Of a DNA stretch of 64,000 nucleotides, positions 9,503-18,914 are shown piece after piece. The translations under genes were made by a program, and so were the position numbers. The stretch is from Roseovarius sp. (GTDB taxonomy: Bacteria; Pseudomonadota; Alphaproteobacteria; Rhodobacterales; Rhodobacteraceae). Each line of letters begins with the position of its first letter. Position 1 is the stretch's first letter. Below the pieces are notes generated by a model that ran no database searches, had not been told where the DNA came from, and saw nothing but the letters and a program-made list of their open reading frames with translations. The stretch covers positions 122,505-186,504 of the forward strand of contig NZ_JAUCYU010000012.1 in assembly GCF_030373445.1 (NCBI RefSeq). The letters run 5' to 3'.

Positions 9503-10393
9503 ATGTCTGACGCGCTGAAGCTGGCTTTGGGCAGTCTTGTGATCGGCTGCGTCGTGCTGTGCCTGAAGGTGCTGGCGTGGTGGATGACCGGGTCTGTCGC
9601 CCTGCTGTCGGACGCGTTGGAAAGCACGGTGAACCTTGCCACCGCCTTTGCCGCGCTTGTCGCGATCCGTGTCGCGGCGCGGCCGCCGGATGCCAACCAC
9701 CCCTATGGCCACCACAAGGCCGAGTTCTTCAGCGCGGTGCTGGAAGGGGTCATGATCATCGTCGCCGCGCTGTTCATCCTGCGCGAGGCCTATGCCACGG
9801 TGTTCAGCCCGCAGGCGCTGGACGCGCCCCTGGAAGGGCTGCTTATCAACGGTGCCGCGACGGTTCTGAACGCCGTGTGGGCCTCGGTGCTGGTGCGGCG
9901 GGGCGGGGGGCTCAGATCGCCCGCGCTGGTGGCCGACGGCAAGCACCTGTGGACGGACGTGGTGACATCCGCCGGCGTGGCGGCCGGTGTTCTGATGGCG
10001 ATGCTGACCGGGTGGTGGGTGCTCGACCCGCTTATGGCGGCCGCGGTCGCGGCGCATATCCTGTGGTCGGGCTCGCGCGTGGTGACGCAGTCGCTCAGCG
10101 GCCTGATGGACGAGGCCGTGCCGGAAGAGACGCTTGCCCGGGTGCGCGACGTGATCTCGACCGAGGCGAGCGGCGCGGTCGAGGCGCATGACCTCAGGAC
10201 GCGCCACGCCGGCAGCGCAACCTTCATCGATTTCCACCTCGTCGTGCCGGCGGAGATGACCGTCTACGATGCCCACGAGATTTGCGACCGGGTCGAGGCG
10301 GCGATGGGTGAGGCGGTGCCCGACGCCCGCGTCACCATCCATGTGGAACCCGAGCACAAATCCAAGCATACCGGCATCGTGGTGTTGGACTGA
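9503..10393 (+). CDS. Cation diffusion facilitator family transporter
   Basis: A 296-residue inner-membrane divalent-metal/proton antiporter. The first helices carry the usual pattern [19 protein letters not shown], where the D of LLSDALE is a metal ligand, then [19 protein letters not shown] and later [15 protein letters not shown] (second metal motif HxxxD). The C-terminal cytoplasmic domain ends in [12 protein letters not shown]. The family exports Zn, Fe, Mn or Cd; the metal is not readable with confidence. It stands alone, with a possible Fur-like operator upstream. Confidence 0.92.
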   Translation: MSDALKLALGSLVIGCVVLCLKVLAWWMTGSVALLSDALESTVNLATAFAALVAIRVAARPPDANHPYGHHKAEFFSAVLEGVMIIVAALFILREAYATVFSPQALDAPLEGLLINGAATVLNAVWASVLVRRGGGLRSPALVADGKHLWTDVVTSAGVAAGVLMAMLTGWWVLDPLMAAAVAAHILWSGSRVVTQSLSGLMDEAVPEETLARVRDVISTEASGAVEAHDLRTRHAGSATFIDFHLVVPAEMTVYDAHEICDRVEAAMGEAVPDARVTIHVEPEHKSKHTGIVVLD

Positions 10394-10518
10394 CCTGGGG
10401 CGGCGTTCGCGGGCGACGTTACCCCGGACGCGCGGCGGCCTTGGAAAACCCGGCCTTCTGCACTGGACCTTTGCCGCCATATGCGCCATATCGGAGGGAG
10501 CCATCACCGGAGGGTTTC

Positions 10519-10902
10519 ATGGGGCTCATCAACACGCTTCTGCGCGCCGTGACATGGTGGAACGGGGCCACGCTCAACACGCTGATCTACACCTCGCGCA
10601 AGGGTGTGAAGGTTGGCGAGGACGAGCAGGGCAATGTCTTCTACCGCGACCGCGACGACAAGCGCCGCTGGGTGATCTTCAACGGCGAGGCCGAGGCCAG
10701 CCGGGTGAGCCCGGCCTGGCATGGCTGGCTGCACTACACCTACAAGGAACCGCCGACCGAGCGGCCGCTGCCGCGCAAGGCGTGGGAGAAGCCGCACGAG
10801 GAGAACCTGACGGGCACGGCGCTGGCCTATGCGCCCGCGGGCTCGATCCGGCGGCCGGAACCCGTCGAGCGGCGCGATTACGAGGCGTGGAGCCCCGAGT
10901 AA
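10519..10902 (+). CDS. NADH:ubiquinone oxidoreductase accessory subunit, NDUFA12 family
   Basis: A 127-residue homologue of the mitochondrial complex I accessory subunit NDUFA12 (B17.2), found in alphaproteobacteria. The ATG at 10519 has GGAGGG six bases upstream, which rules out the longer frame. Conserved segments are [34 protein letters not shown] and [12 protein letters not shown]. It sits on the matrix/cytoplasmic arm in mitochondria. Its downstream neighbours MlaD and DUF2155 are on the same strand, a conserved alphaproteobacterial arrangement. Confidence 0.92.
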   Translation: MGLINTLLRAVTWWNGATLNTLIYTSRKGVKVGEDEQGNVFYRDRDDKRRWVIFNGEAEASRVSPAWHGWLHYTYKEPPTERPLPRKAWEKPHEENLTGTALAYAPAGSIRRPEPVERRDYEAWSPE

Positions 10903-10935
10903 CGGCGGCGCCACGGGTCGGGAGAAGGCAGGCTC

Positions 10936-11397
10936 ATGTCCACGCAGCAAACGACGGAAGTCCTGGTCGGCGGCGCCGTTCTGGCGGTGGCGATCGGCTT
11001 CATGGTCTACGCGGGCCAGGTGACGGGGTTTTCCGGCGGGCAGCCGGAATATGACCTGAGCGCCAGCTTCCGCAGCGCCGACGGGGTCAGCGTGGGCACC
11101 GACGTGCGGCTGGCGGGCGTCAAGGTGGGCCGGGTCACGGATATCGCGCTTGACCCGCAGACCTTCCGCGCCTCGACACGGTTTTCCGTGCGCGAGGGGA
11201 TCGACGTGCCTGACGACAGCGCCGTGGCGATCTCGTCCGAGGGGCTTCTGGGCGGCAATTACGTCGAGATCCTGCCGGGCGGCTCGCCCTTCTTCCTCGA
11301 ACCCGGATCGGAGATCGAGTTCACGCAGAGCTCGGTCAGCCTGGTCAGCCTGCTGATGAAATTCGTGGCCGGTGACGACGAGGGGTCTGCGGAATGA
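10936..11397 (+). CDS. mlaD: MCE-domain lipid transport protein MlaD
   Basis: A 153-residue MlaD protein: one N-terminal membrane helix (EVLVGGAVLAVAIGFMVYA) followed by a periplasmic MCE domain with FRSADGVSVGTDVRLAGVKV and GLLGGNYVEILPGG. MlaD forms the hexameric periplasmic ring of the Mla phospholipid transport system. The mlaE, mlaF and mlaB partners are not in this window. It overlaps the next gene by four bases. Confidence 0.88.
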   Translation: MSTQQTTEVLVGGAVLAVAIGFMVYAGQVTGFSGGQPEYDLSASFRSADGVSVGTDVRLAGVKVGRVTDIALDPQTFRASTRFSVREGIDVPDDSAVAISSEGLLGGNYVEILPGGSPFFLEPGSEIEFTQSSVSLVSLLMKFVAGDDEGSAE

Positions 11398-11759
11398 GGC
11401 GGGCCTTGGCGGGGGTGGTGCTGGCCTGCTTCGCGGGCCTGGCCGTGGCGCAGGAGAACGCCGTGGAGATCGGCACCGGCGTGGTGCTGCGTGGTCTCGA
11501 CAAGGTCAATGCCAGCGTCACCGATATCGAGCTGCAAAGCGGGCAAAGCACCGAGTATGGCCGGCTGACCGTCCGGCTGGGCGAGTGCCGCTATCCCGAG
11601 GGCGATGCCGCGGGCGATGCCTTTGCCTTCCTGACGATCACCGATACCGCCAGCGGCGACGAGGTGTTTTCCGGCTGGATGGTGGCCTCGTCCCCGGCGA
11701 TCAACGCGCTGGAGCATCCGCGCTACGACGTCTGGGTCCTGCGCTGCAAGACCGGCTGA
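11394..11759 (+). CDS. DUF2155 secreted protein
   Basis: A 121-residue exported protein with an N-terminal signal peptide (RRALAGVVLACFAGLAVAQ, cleavage after AVA) and the DUF2155 body: VVLRGLDKVNASVTDIELQ, YGRLTVRLGECRYPEG, DEVFSGWMVASSPAINALEH. Two conserved cysteines occur in GECRYP and LRCKTG. The function of DUF2155 is unknown. Its ATG overlaps the mlaD stop, so it is co-translated with mlaD and may serve the envelope. Its last 37 bases overlap the convergent aat gene. Confidence 0.85.
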   Translation: MRRALAGVVLACFAGLAVAQENAVEIGTGVVLRGLDKVNASVTDIELQSGQSTEYGRLTVRLGECRYPEGDAAGDAFAFLTITDTASGDEVFSGWMVASSPAINALEHPRYDVWVLRCKTG

Positions 11760-12373
11760 GGCGACGGGTCGAACGACACTGCATTGATCGAAACCGGCAT
11801 TTCCAGCGCCTCGTGCAGCAACGAGCGATAGCGCGCGCGGGAGATTTCCGTGGCGCCCAGCGTGGCGAGGTGCGGGGTCAGGAACTGCGTGTCAAAGAGG
11901 GTGAAGCCGCAGGCGTGCAGGTGATGGGTGAGATGCGCCAGCGCCAGTTTCGAGCCGTCGGTGCGGCGCGAGAACATGCTTTCCCCGAAGAACGCCGCGC
12001 CGAGTGCTACGCCGTAGACGCCGCCGGCCAACTGCCCCGCCTGCCAGATTTCCAGTGAATGGGCGTGGCCCAGATCGTGCAGCGTGCCGTAGATGCCGGC
12101 GATTTCGTCGTTGATCCATGTTTCGGACCGGTCGGCACAGGTGGCGACGACCGCGTCGAAATCGGCGTTGAGCGTCACATCGTAGCCGCCGCGCCGGATG
12201 CGGCGGGCGAGACTGCGCGAGATGTGGAAGCCGCTCATCGGGAGGATGCCGCGGCGGCGCGGGTCGACCCAGAAGATCTCGGGGTCGTCGCGCGATTCGG
12301 CCATCGGGAAGATGCCCGAGGCATAGGCCCCGAGGATGAGCTGGGGGCTGAGGAGGGGGGCGTCGTCCTTCAT
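11723..12373 (-). CDS. aat: Leucyl/phenylalanyl-tRNA-protein transferase
   Basis: The ATG at 12373 gives 216 residues, the normal length; a longer frame starts at 12421. It adds Leu or Phe to N-terminal Arg/Lys of proteins in the N-end rule pathway that delivers substrates to ClpAP. Seen: AYASGIFPMAES, FWVDPRRRGILP, and the GNAT-fold core YGVALGAAFFGESMFSR. The 3-prime end overlaps DUF2155 by 37 bases in antisense. Confidence 0.95.
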   Translation of the reverse strand: MKDDAPLLSPQLILGAYASGIFPMAESRDDPEIFWVDPRRRGILPMSGFHISRSLARRIRRGGYDVTLNADFDAVVATCADRSETWINDEIAGIYGTLHDLGHAHSLEIWQAGQLAGGVYGVALGAAFFGESMFSRRTDGSKLALAHLTHHLHACGFTLFDTQFLTPHLATLGATEISRARYRSLLHEALEMPVSINAVSFDPSPQPVLQRRTQTS

Positions 12374-12494
12374 GGGCGAGGCCACTGGGAGACGGCGGCG
12401 GGCAAGGGGGCGCTGCCCCACGTTGAAATCCTTGAGTACTTCAACGCTCCCCGGGATACTTGGAGGCCAGAAGAAGCCGGGCGGGATGGCGGGA

Positions 12495-13844
12495 TCAGCC
12501 GCGCAGGTTGGTTTCCAGCCATTTTTCGAGCCAGTGGATGTTGTAGGCGCCGGTCTGGATGTCCTCTTCCTGCAGGAGCGCGTGGAAGAGCGGCACGGTG
12601 GTGTCGACCCCGTCGACGATCAGCTCGCCCAATGCCCGGTTGAGCCGGGCCAGCGCCGACTGGCGGTCGCGGCCGTGGACGATGAGCTTGGCGATGAGCG
12701 AGTCGTAATAGGGCGGGATCTTGTAGCCGTCATAGAGCGCCGAATCCATCCGCACGCCGAGGCCCCCGGGGGCGTGGAACTGGGTGATGGTGCCGGGGCG
12801 GGGCGAAAATTCGGGCAGTTTCTCGGCGTTGATCCGCACCTCGATGGCGTGGCCGTTGATCTTGAGGTCTTCCTGCGTGAAGGACATCGGGTAGCCCTCG
12901 GCCACGCGGATCTGTTCCTGCACGAGGTCGACGTCGAAGATCGCCTCGGTCACGGGGTGTTCGACCTGCAGGCGGGTGTTCATCTCGATGAAGTAGAACT
13001 CGCCATTCTCGTAGAGGAACTCGATCGTGCCGGCGCCGGCGTAGTTGATGCGCGCCACGGCGTCGGCGCAGATCTTGCCGATCCGCTCGCGCTCTTCCTC
13101 CGAGATGGCGGGGCCGGGGGCCTCTTCCAGCACCTTCTGGTGGCGGCGCTGGAGCGAGCAGTCGCGCTCGCCCAGGTGGACGGCCTTGCCCTTGCCGTCG
13201 CCGAAGACCTGGATCTCGATGTGGCGCGGCGTGGTGAGGTATTTCTCGATATAGACCTCGTCATTGCCGAAGGCGGCCTTGGCCTCGGACCGGGCGGTGA
13301 GGAAGGCGCGTTCGAGCCCGGCGGCATCCTGTGCCACCTTCATGCCGCGCCCGCCGCCGCCGGCGGTGGCCTTGACGATGACCGGGTAGCCGATCTCGTC
13401 GCAGAGCTTCCTGGCCGCGTCGACATTGGGCACGCCGCCATCGGAGCCGGGGACGCAGGGCACGCCGAGGTCCTTCATCGTGTCCTTGGCGGTGATCTTG
13501 TCGCCCATGATCCGGATATGCTCGGCCGTGGGGCCGATGAAGGTCAGGTCGTGATCCTCGACGATCTGCACGAAATTGGCGTTCTCGGAGAGAAAGCCGT
13601 AGCCCGGGTGGATGGCCTGGGCGCCCGTCACCTCGCAGGCGGCGATGATCGAGGGGATCGACAGGTAGCTGTCGGAGCCCGGCGGCGGGCCGATGCAGAC
13701 GCTCTCGTCGGCCATGCGGACATGCATCGCGTCGGCATCGGCGGTCGAGTGCACGGCGACCGAGCGGATGCCCATCTCGCGGGCGGCGCGGATCACGCGA
13801 AGGGCGATCTCGCCCCGGTTGGCCACAAGGATCTTGTCGAACAT
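12495..13844 (-). CDS. accC: Acetyl-CoA carboxylase, biotin carboxylase subunit
   Basis: A 449-residue ATP-grasp biotin carboxylase, the usual length. It carboxylates biotin on AccB as the first half of the committed step of fatty acid synthesis. Motifs: N-terminal [20 protein letters not shown], glycine-rich ATP loop [12 protein letters not shown], and [18 protein letters not shown] with catalytic residues. It ends ten bases downstream of accB in the same operon. Confidence 0.98.
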   Translation of the reverse strand: MFDKILVANRGEIALRVIRAAREMGIRSVAVHSTADADAMHVRMADESVCIGPPPGSDSYLSIPSIIAACEVTGAQAIHPGYGFLSENANFVQIVEDHDLTFIGPTAEHIRIMGDKITAKDTMKDLGVPCVPGSDGGVPNVDAARKLCDEIGYPVIVKATAGGGGRGMKVAQDAAGLERAFLTARSEAKAAFGNDEVYIEKYLTTPRHIEIQVFGDGKGKAVHLGERDCSLQRRHQKVLEEAPGPAISEEERERIGKICADAVARINYAGAGTIEFLYENGEFYFIEMNTRLQVEHPVTEAIFDVDLVQEQIRVAEGYPMSFTQEDLKINGHAIEVRINAEKLPEFSPRPGTITQFHAPGGLGVRMDSALYDGYKIPPYYDSLIAKLIVHGRDRQSALARLNRALGELIVDGVDTTVPLFHALLQEEDIQTGAYNIHWLEKWLETNLRG

Positions 13845-13854
13845 GGGTGCGGCC

Positions 13855-14352
13855 TTATTCGAGGATGATGAGCGGGGCGCCGTATTCGACGGCGGCGCCG
13901 TCTTCGACGAGGATGCGCTTGACGGTGCCGGCGCGCGGGGCGGGGATGTGGTTCATCGTCTTCATCGCCTCGACGATCAGCACGGTGTCGCCCTCGGAAA
14001 CCTTGTCGCCGACCGAGACGAAGGGCGGGGCGCCCGGTTCGGCCTGCATGTAGACGGTGCCGACCATCGGCGAGGTGACGGCGCCGGGGTGGCTGGCCGG
14101 ATCCTCGCCCGGGCCCGCGTCGGCGGGTGCGGCCGGGGCCGGGGCGGCGGGGGCCGCCGGGGCCGCGGGGGCGGGCGCCGCGGGGGCGGCCATGTGGGTC
14201 ACGACCTCGGTCTTGCGGCTGACGCGGACGTTCAGGCTGTCGTTTTCGCCGTAGTCGCGCTTGACCTGCAATTCGGTCAGATCGTTCTCGTTCAGCAGCT
14301 CCGCCAGGGCACGGATAAAGGCTACGTCGGTGTCGTGGGTTTTGTTCGCCAT
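13855..14352 (-). CDS. accB: Acetyl-CoA carboxylase, biotin carboxyl carrier protein
   Basis: A 165-residue BCCP from the ATG at 14352, preceded by GAGGACTGAG. The N-terminal domain ([20 protein letters not shown]) is followed by a long Ala-Pro linker, about residues 54-80, and the biotinyl domain. The biotinylated lysine is K131 in [13 protein letters not shown]. The linker is coded by a low-complexity GC-rich stretch, as usual for this gene. Operon with accC. Confidence 0.97.
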   Translation of the reverse strand: MANKTHDTDVAFIRALAELLNENDLTELQVKRDYGENDSLNVRVSRKTEVVTHMAAPAAPAPAAPAAPAAPAPAAPADAGPGEDPASHPGAVTSPMVGTVYMQAEPGAPPFVSVGDKVSEGDTVLIVEAMKTMNHIPAPRAGTVKRILVEDGAAVEYGAPLIILE

Positions 14353-14531
14353 CTCAGTCCTCGACCAGAAGCGACCTTTCGCCGGTCGCATGTTTTTGCC
14401 GCTTATAGGGGAAGCCGAAGGGCGAGAAAAGCGGCGCTTTGCCATTCAAGGTGGGGCAAGCGCGCAAAAATTGCGAGGGGAAACGCGAAATTTTGCTGAA
14501 GCGGGGGCTGGGGCGGGCGGCGCGGCCACGC

Positions 14532-15074
14532 TCAGAGGGGCATGCCGGAGAGCTTTGCCACCAGTTCGGCCAGCTTGCGGGCCTGGAACTTATCGAGCAG
14601 GCGGGCGCGGTAGACCTCGACCGTGCGGTAGGAGAGGCCGAGCTCGAGACCGATCTCCTTGGAGGTCAGGCCGCGGCAGGTGAGGATGGCGACCTCGCGC
14701 TCGCGCTGGGTGAGTTCCACCAGCGGGCGTTCGTCGGAGAGGTCGGCGAAGGACCAGACGCCGCGGGCGAAAGGGTCGTCGGGGGTGACCGACTGGCCCC
14801 GCACGCGGCACCAGAAGAGCGTGCCGTCGCGCCGTTTCATCACCCGTTCGTCGTGGTAGGTGCCGGTCAGGCGCATGGCCTTGAGGCCGCGTTCGCCGAT
14901 GCGGCGGTAATCCTCGATCGAGGGGTAGTAATGGGCCAGCGGAATGCCGGCATACTCCTCCGGAGCACCGCCGAAGATGGCGGCGAACTGGCGGTTGCAC
15001 TGGCGGATGATGCGGTTTTCGAGCACCGCCAGCCCCACAGGCGCGTGGTCGAAGGCCATTTCCTTGATCTGCAT
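14532..15074 (-). CDS. PAS-LuxR type transcriptional regulator
   Basis: A 180-residue regulator: an N-terminal PAS domain (HAPVGLAVLENRIIRQCNRQ, residues about 8-110) and a C-terminal LuxR-type HTH (LTQREREVAILTCRGLTSKE, then YRTVEVYRARLLDKF). No receiver domain and no autoinducer domain are present, so it may sense a ligand through PAS directly. It is separated from accB by 179 bases. Targets are unknown; the acyl-CoA synthetase divergent at 15192 is the nearest candidate. Confidence 0.85.
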   Translation of the reverse strand: MQIKEMAFDHAPVGLAVLENRIIRQCNRQFAAIFGGAPEEYAGIPLAHYYPSIEDYRRIGERGLKAMRLTGTYHDERVMKRRDGTLFWCRVRGQSVTPDDPFARGVWSFADLSDERPLVELTQREREVAILTCRGLTSKEIGLELGLSYRTVEVYRARLLDKFQARKLAELVAKLSGMPL

Positions 15075-15191
15075 TGGCGCACTATGCCTTGGCCGCCCGG
15101 GCGCGCCAAGCGGGCATGCGTGATTCTACGGAATTGATTGCGGCGCGGGGCGGTGGTTTGGTGGCGCCGAAGCCGGCGAGGGAGGACAGGC

Positions 15192-16712
15192 ATGAACATC
15201 GGTCAGTGGCTGATGCGGACGGCGCAGATGCGTGGCGGCGAGGCGGCGATCTACCTGGGGGCGGAGCCGGTGGCGGATTACGCCGGGTTCCATGATCGCG
15301 CGGCGCGGCTGGCGGGCTGGCTGGGCGCGCAGGGGATCGGGCCGGGCGACCGGGTGGGGATCTTCATGAAGAACTGCCCCGAATTCCTGATCGCCTTTTA
15401 CGGCGTCTGGTATGCCGGGGCGGTGGCGGTGCCGATCAATGCCAAGCTGCACGGGCGCGAGGCGGCGTGGATCCTTGGGCATTCGGGGGCGAAGATGTGC
15501 TTCGCGACGCCCGACCTGGCCGGGGCGCTGGACGAGGCCGATGTCGAGGCGGCGGTGGTCGACGTGACCGGCGGCGCCTTTGCCGGGGCGATGGAGGCCG
15601 AGCCGGTGGCGGGCCCGGCGCCGCGAGAGCTCGATGACCTGGCGTGGCTGTTCTACACCTCCGGCACCACGGGGCGGCCCAAGGGGGTGATGATCACCCA
15701 CCGGATGCTGATTGCCACCTCGCTGACCTATCTTGCCAGCGTCGACCCGGTGACGCCGGCCGATGCCACGCTTTATGCCGCGCCGATGAGCCATGGGGCG
15801 GGGCTTTATGCGCCGGTGCATGTGCTGATGGGGGCGCGGCATGTCTGCCCCGCCTCGGGCGGGTTCGAGCCGGGGGAGATTTTCGACCTGGCGAAGCGCC
15901 TGGGCAACCTGCACCTGTTCGCCGCGCCGACGATGGTCAAGCGGATGACGCAGGCGGCGAAGGCGGCAGGCTATGGCGGCGAGGGGCTGCGCAGCGTGGT
16001 CTATGGCGGCGGGCCGATGTACGTGGCCGATATCGTCGAGGCGGTGGAGGTGTTCGGGCCGGTCTTCGTGCAGATTTACGGGCAGGGCGAGGCGCCGATG
16101 GGCATTTCCGCGCTGAGCCGCGAGGAGGTGGCCGACCGGACGCATCCGCGCTGGCGGGAGCGGCTGGGCTCGGTCGGGCGGGCGCAGGCCGGGGTAGAGG
16201 TGAGGATCGGCGATGCAGAGGGCGCCCCTCGTGCCGTGGGCGAGCCTGGCGAGATCATGGTGCGCGGCGACGTGGTGATGCGGGGGTACTGGGAGAACCC
16301 GGAGGGAACGGCGAAGACGCTGAAGGATGGCTGGTTGATGACCGGCGATATCGGCACGATGGATGCCGACGGGTTCGTGACGCTGCAGGACCGTTCGAAG
16401 GACGTGATCATCTCGGGCGGGACGAATATCTATCCCCGCGAGGTGGAGGAATGCCTGCTGATGCACGGCACGGTCAGCGAGGTCTCGGTGGTCGGCCGGC
16501 CTGACCCGGAATGGGGCGAGGACGTGGTGGCCTTCGTGGTGTGCGAGGGGGCGCTGGACGAGGCGGCGCTGGACGCGCATTGCCGCGAGCATATCGCGCG
16601 GTTCAAGCGGCCGAAGGCGTATTTTGCCGTGCCGGACTTGCCGAAGAACAACTATGGCAAGGTGTTGAAGACCGAGCTGCGCAAGCGGCTGGAGGAGGGG
16701 GCGGGCGGTTAA
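15192..16712 (+). CDS. Class I adenylate-forming acyl-CoA synthetase
   Basis: A 506-residue ANL enzyme that activates a carboxylic acid as acyl-AMP and transfers it to CoA. The ATG at 15192 is preceded by GGAGGACAGG. Motifs in order: the P-loop YTSGTTGRPKGVM, the adenine-binding YGQGEAPMG (where many relatives have YGxTE), GDIGTMDADGFV, and the catalytic lysine region PKNNYGKVLKTEL. Substrate is unclear: long-chain, aromatic or dicarboxylic acids are all possible. It is divergent from the PAS-LuxR gene and convergent with the cupin gene; the two stop codons overlap. Confidence 0.88.
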   Translation: MNIGQWLMRTAQMRGGEAAIYLGAEPVADYAGFHDRAARLAGWLGAQGIGPGDRVGIFMKNCPEFLIAFYGVWYAGAVAVPINAKLHGREAAWILGHSGAKMCFATPDLAGALDEADVEAAVVDVTGGAFAGAMEAEPVAGPAPRELDDLAWLFYTSGTTGRPKGVMITHRMLIATSLTYLASVDPVTPADATLYAAPMSHGAGLYAPVHVLMGARHVCPASGGFEPGEIFDLAKRLGNLHLFAAPTMVKRMTQAAKAAGYGGEGLRSVVYGGGPMYVADIVEAVEVFGPVFVQIYGQGEAPMGISALSREEVADRTHPRWRERLGSVGRAQAGVEVRIGDAEGAPRAVGEPGEIMVRGDVVMRGYWENPEGTAKTLKDGWLMTGDIGTMDADGFVTLQDRSKDVIISGGTNIYPREVEECLLMHGTVSEVSVVGRPDPEWGEDVVAFVVCEGALDEAALDAHCREHIARFKRPKAYFAVPDLPKNNYGKVLKTELRKRLEEGAGG

Positions 16713-17020
16713 CCGGGCTTGGGCTCCAGCAGCTCGACCTCGACGAAGGCGCATTCGAAATCGTTGCCGTTGATCACGTCATGCTCGACGCCCAGTTCGC
16801 GGAAATAGGGCACGCCGTTCTGCATGGGCGCGGTGACCCGCTCGCCATTGCCGAGGTCGATCTCGAGCACGCCGTCGAAGAGCGGAACCACGATGTAATC
16901 AAAGGCGTGGCGGTGCCAGCCGGTGTTGTCGCCGCGTTTGGCGAAGCGCCATTCGGTGACGCGCACGCGGTCGTTGTCGATCATCACGGTCGGGGTGGCG
17001 GTGCCGGGGTCTGAGCACAT
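16709..17020 (-). CDS. Cupin domain protein
   Basis: A 103-residue single cupin. Metal-binding residues fit motif 1 as GWHRHAFDYIVVPLFDGVLE (two His and a later acidic position), while motif 2, around YFRELGVEHDVIN, supplies one His. Most small cupins of this kind bind a metal and may be sensors or isomerases. No pathway is shown by the neighbours. The gene overlaps the tail of the acyl-CoA synthetase by four bases, convergently. Confidence 0.8.
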   Translation of the reverse strand: MCSDPGTATPTVMIDNDRVRVTEWRFAKRGDNTGWHRHAFDYIVVPLFDGVLEIDLGNGERVTAPMQNGVPYFRELGVEHDVINGNDFECAFVEVELLEPKPG

Positions 17021-17088
17021 GGGCTGTCCTTCGTTCTTGGTGGGGTCAGCCTAGGAGCCCTTGCCGCCGGGCGAAAGCGCCGTTGTGC

Positions 17089-17123
17089 AAAAAAGGGCCG
17101 CGGGCCAGGTGACGCCGCGGCCC
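17089..17123 (-). terminator. Rho-independent terminator, minus strand
   Basis: On the minus strand a GGGCCGCGG/CCGCGGCCC stem (17095-17123) is followed by six U residues. It lies 56 bases after the stop of the 17179-17721 gene, which it should terminate. Confidence 0.8.
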
Positions 17124-17178
17124 CAGTATCGCACCACTGGCATGGGAAGCCCCGGGGCGAGTCTTGGTTAACGAATGG

Positions 17179-17721
17179 TTAATTCGGGTGGAAATCGTCG
17201 GGCGTGCAGCCTGCCGCGAGGCTGGCGGCGATCCAGTTGATCGAAATGCTTTCGCCCCGTTCGGCCAGCCATGCCGCCTGAAGCCGGTAGGCGGGCAGTT
17301 CCTGCTGGCCGGGGCAGTACCAGTGCCGCGCCGTGGCCTGCCGGTGGTGGGTGAGTTCGTGCAAGAGGACACTCACGTCCTGCGGGTTGCGCATCGACCA
17401 CGGGCGGACGAGGAAAATGGTTTGGGTATCCGGGTCATAGAGGCCGCGGCGGGTCGCGCCCAGCCGCCCGCCGCTGTCGGACATGGCGCGCGCCCGCTGG
17501 GGTGAGATCAGGCGGAGGCGCGGCGCGGTGGTGCGTGGCGGATAGGGGCTTTCGGCGTCGAGCCAATGGTCGAGCGTGGCGATGAGATCGGGCAGGGTGG
17601 TCGCGCGCTGCCAGTCGGGCTCCGGTTCGGCGGCGTGGGCGGTGAGCGGGCCGAGGCCGAGCCAAAGGGCAATAGCGATCGGGGCGATCCGCGCAAGCGC
17701 GAACCGGGGCAGGGGTTGCAT
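17179..17721 (-). CDS. Secreted protein with HExxH-like motif (DUF6647-like)
   Basis: A 180-residue exported protein. The signal peptide runs to about residue 30 (APIAIALWLGLGPLTAHAAE). The mature part has LLHELTHHRQ, a short zinc-protease-type motif HELTH, within VSVLLHELTHHRQATARHWY, and two cysteines in WYCPGQQE and AAGCTPDD. I recall DUF6647 as the matching family. A metallopeptidase role is inferred from the motif only. It is divergent from the LysR gene and followed by a terminator. Confidence 0.7.
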   Translation of the reverse strand: MQPLPRFALARIAPIAIALWLGLGPLTAHAAEPEPDWQRATTLPDLIATLDHWLDAESPYPPRTTAPRLRLISPQRARAMSDSGGRLGATRRGLYDPDTQTIFLVRPWSMRNPQDVSVLLHELTHHRQATARHWYCPGQQELPAYRLQAAWLAERGESISINWIAASLAAGCTPDDFHPN

Positions 17722-17824
17722 GGCACCCTCCGTAAAATTTTGCTGAACGTGGGAGTCATGCTAACCTTGGGTAAAGAAAGCCTCAAAGGATCGTTCCTCA
17801 ACCGCAGATGAACCGCGTTCACCC

Positions 17825-18745
17825 ATGACCCAGCGCCCGCTTCCCCCGTTCTCCGCCATCCGCGCCTTCGAGGCCGCCGCCCGGCATCTGAGCTTCAAGG
17901 CGGCGGCCGAGGAGCTGTGCGTGACCCCCTCGGCGATCAGCCACCAGGTCAGGACGCTGGAGGATCATTTGGGCCAGCCGGTCTTCGTGCGGGCGGCGAA
18001 CAGGCTGGCGCTGACACGGGCGGGGGCGGAGTATGCCGGGGCGCTTTCCGGCCTTATCGGCGGGCTTTTCGCCGCGACGGACCGGGCCACGGCAGGGGCC
18101 GGGGCCGGGCCGTTCCGGGTGCAGGCGACGGCGGCGTTCAATGCCCGCTGGCTGGTGCCGCGGCTGGAGCGGTGCCCGTTGCGCGAGGCCCTGTCGGTGA
18201 CCACGGCTGCCGGGGCGCCGGATACGGATTTTGCCAGCAATGACGCGGACTTGATCGTGCATTGGTGCGACAGCCCGATCCCCGGCTGCCACGTGCTTCC
18301 GATGCTGAAATCCGTGCGCTTCCCGGTGGCGAGCCCCGACGTGGCCGCGCGGATCAGGACGCCGCGGGACCTTTTGCGCGAGCCGCTGTTGCGCGACCAG
18401 GTGCTCGATTGCTGGGGCGACTGGTTCCGGGCGGCGGGGGTGGTGGCGCCGGAGGAGGGCCTCGGGGGCAGGTTCAACGCAAATTGCGATATCAACCTGA
18501 CCGCCGCCGAGCGGGGACAGGGGGTGGCGCTGGCGTGGGATGGGATCGCGCGGGCGACGCTGGAGGAAGGGCGGCTGGTAAGGCTCTTCGATATCGAGAC
18601 GGCGCCGAAGGTCATATATTCAGTGGCTTACCCGGAAGCACGGGCCGATGACCCGCGCATCGCGGCGATGCGCGACTGGCTGCTGCATGAAAGCCTGGAG
18701 GACGGCACCAGCGCCGATCCGGTGCGGGTCGAGGCGGCGCAGTAG
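17825..18745 (+). CDS. LysR-family regulator, GcvA-like
   Basis: A 306-residue LysR protein. The N-terminal HTH is PPFSAIRAFEAAARHLSFKA then CVTPSAISHQVRTLEDHLGQ, the pattern of the GcvA/AmpR subgroup. The C-terminal effector domain follows from about residue 95 (GPFRVQATAAFNARWLVPRL). It is divergent from the DUF6647-like gene and ends 15 bases before a set of 11-base repeats upstream of queC. Effector and targets are unknown. Confidence 0.9.
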   Translation: MTQRPLPPFSAIRAFEAAARHLSFKAAAEELCVTPSAISHQVRTLEDHLGQPVFVRAANRLALTRAGAEYAGALSGLIGGLFAATDRATAGAGAGPFRVQATAAFNARWLVPRLERCPLREALSVTTAAGAPDTDFASNDADLIVHWCDSPIPGCHVLPMLKSVRFPVASPDVAARIRTPRDLLREPLLRDQVLDCWGDWFRAAGVVAPEEGLGGRFNANCDINLTAAERGQGVALAWDGIARATLEEGRLVRLFDIETAPKVIYSVAYPEARADDPRIAAMRDWLLHESLEDGTSADPVRVEAAQ

Positions 18746-18760
18746 GCCCGGAAACGCGAC

Positions 18761-18804
18761 GTCGGTATCGCGTCGGTATAACGTCGGTATCTTGTCGGTG
18801 TTTT
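18761..18804 (+). repeat. Four direct repeats with 11-bp period
   Basis: GTCGGTAT occurs at 18761, 18772 and 18783, and GTCGGTGT at 18794: four copies at exact 11-base spacing, about one helical turn. They lie between the LysR gene and the preQ1 riboswitch. The last copy also pairs with GCCGAC to form a hairpin (18794-18811). They may be a tandem operator or a slipped-strand duplication. Confidence 0.7.
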
Positions 18805-18870
18805 TGCCGACGGGAGCGCCCGATGACCCTTCCCCTTGCATTCGATGAGGCGCGGCGTTAGTCAGCCGCC

Positions 18871-18906
18871 CTGCGGTCGCAGCCTACCCGCATAACAAAA
18901 CAAGGG
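18871..18906 (+). promoter_or_regulatory. Class I preQ1 riboswitch (translational)
   Basis: The leader of queC holds the core of a preQ1-I aptamer: stem TGCGG/CCGCA, loop beginning TCGCAG, and the A-rich tail TAACAAAACAAGG. Tail and loop are almost identical to the Thermoanaerobacter tengcongensis preQ1 aptamer as I recall it. CCT in the loop can pair with AGG in the tail, and this AGG is part of the AAGGG ribosome-binding site 8 bases before the queC ATG. Binding of preQ1 should therefore hide the site and lower translation of queC and the coupled genes. Confidence 0.93.
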
Positions 18907-18914
18907 TCACAACC

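Noticed and set aside
18812..18870. A separate gene between LysR and queC.
   Set aside because: Only short frames without a ribosome-binding site were seen; this is the 5-prime leader of the riboswitch.
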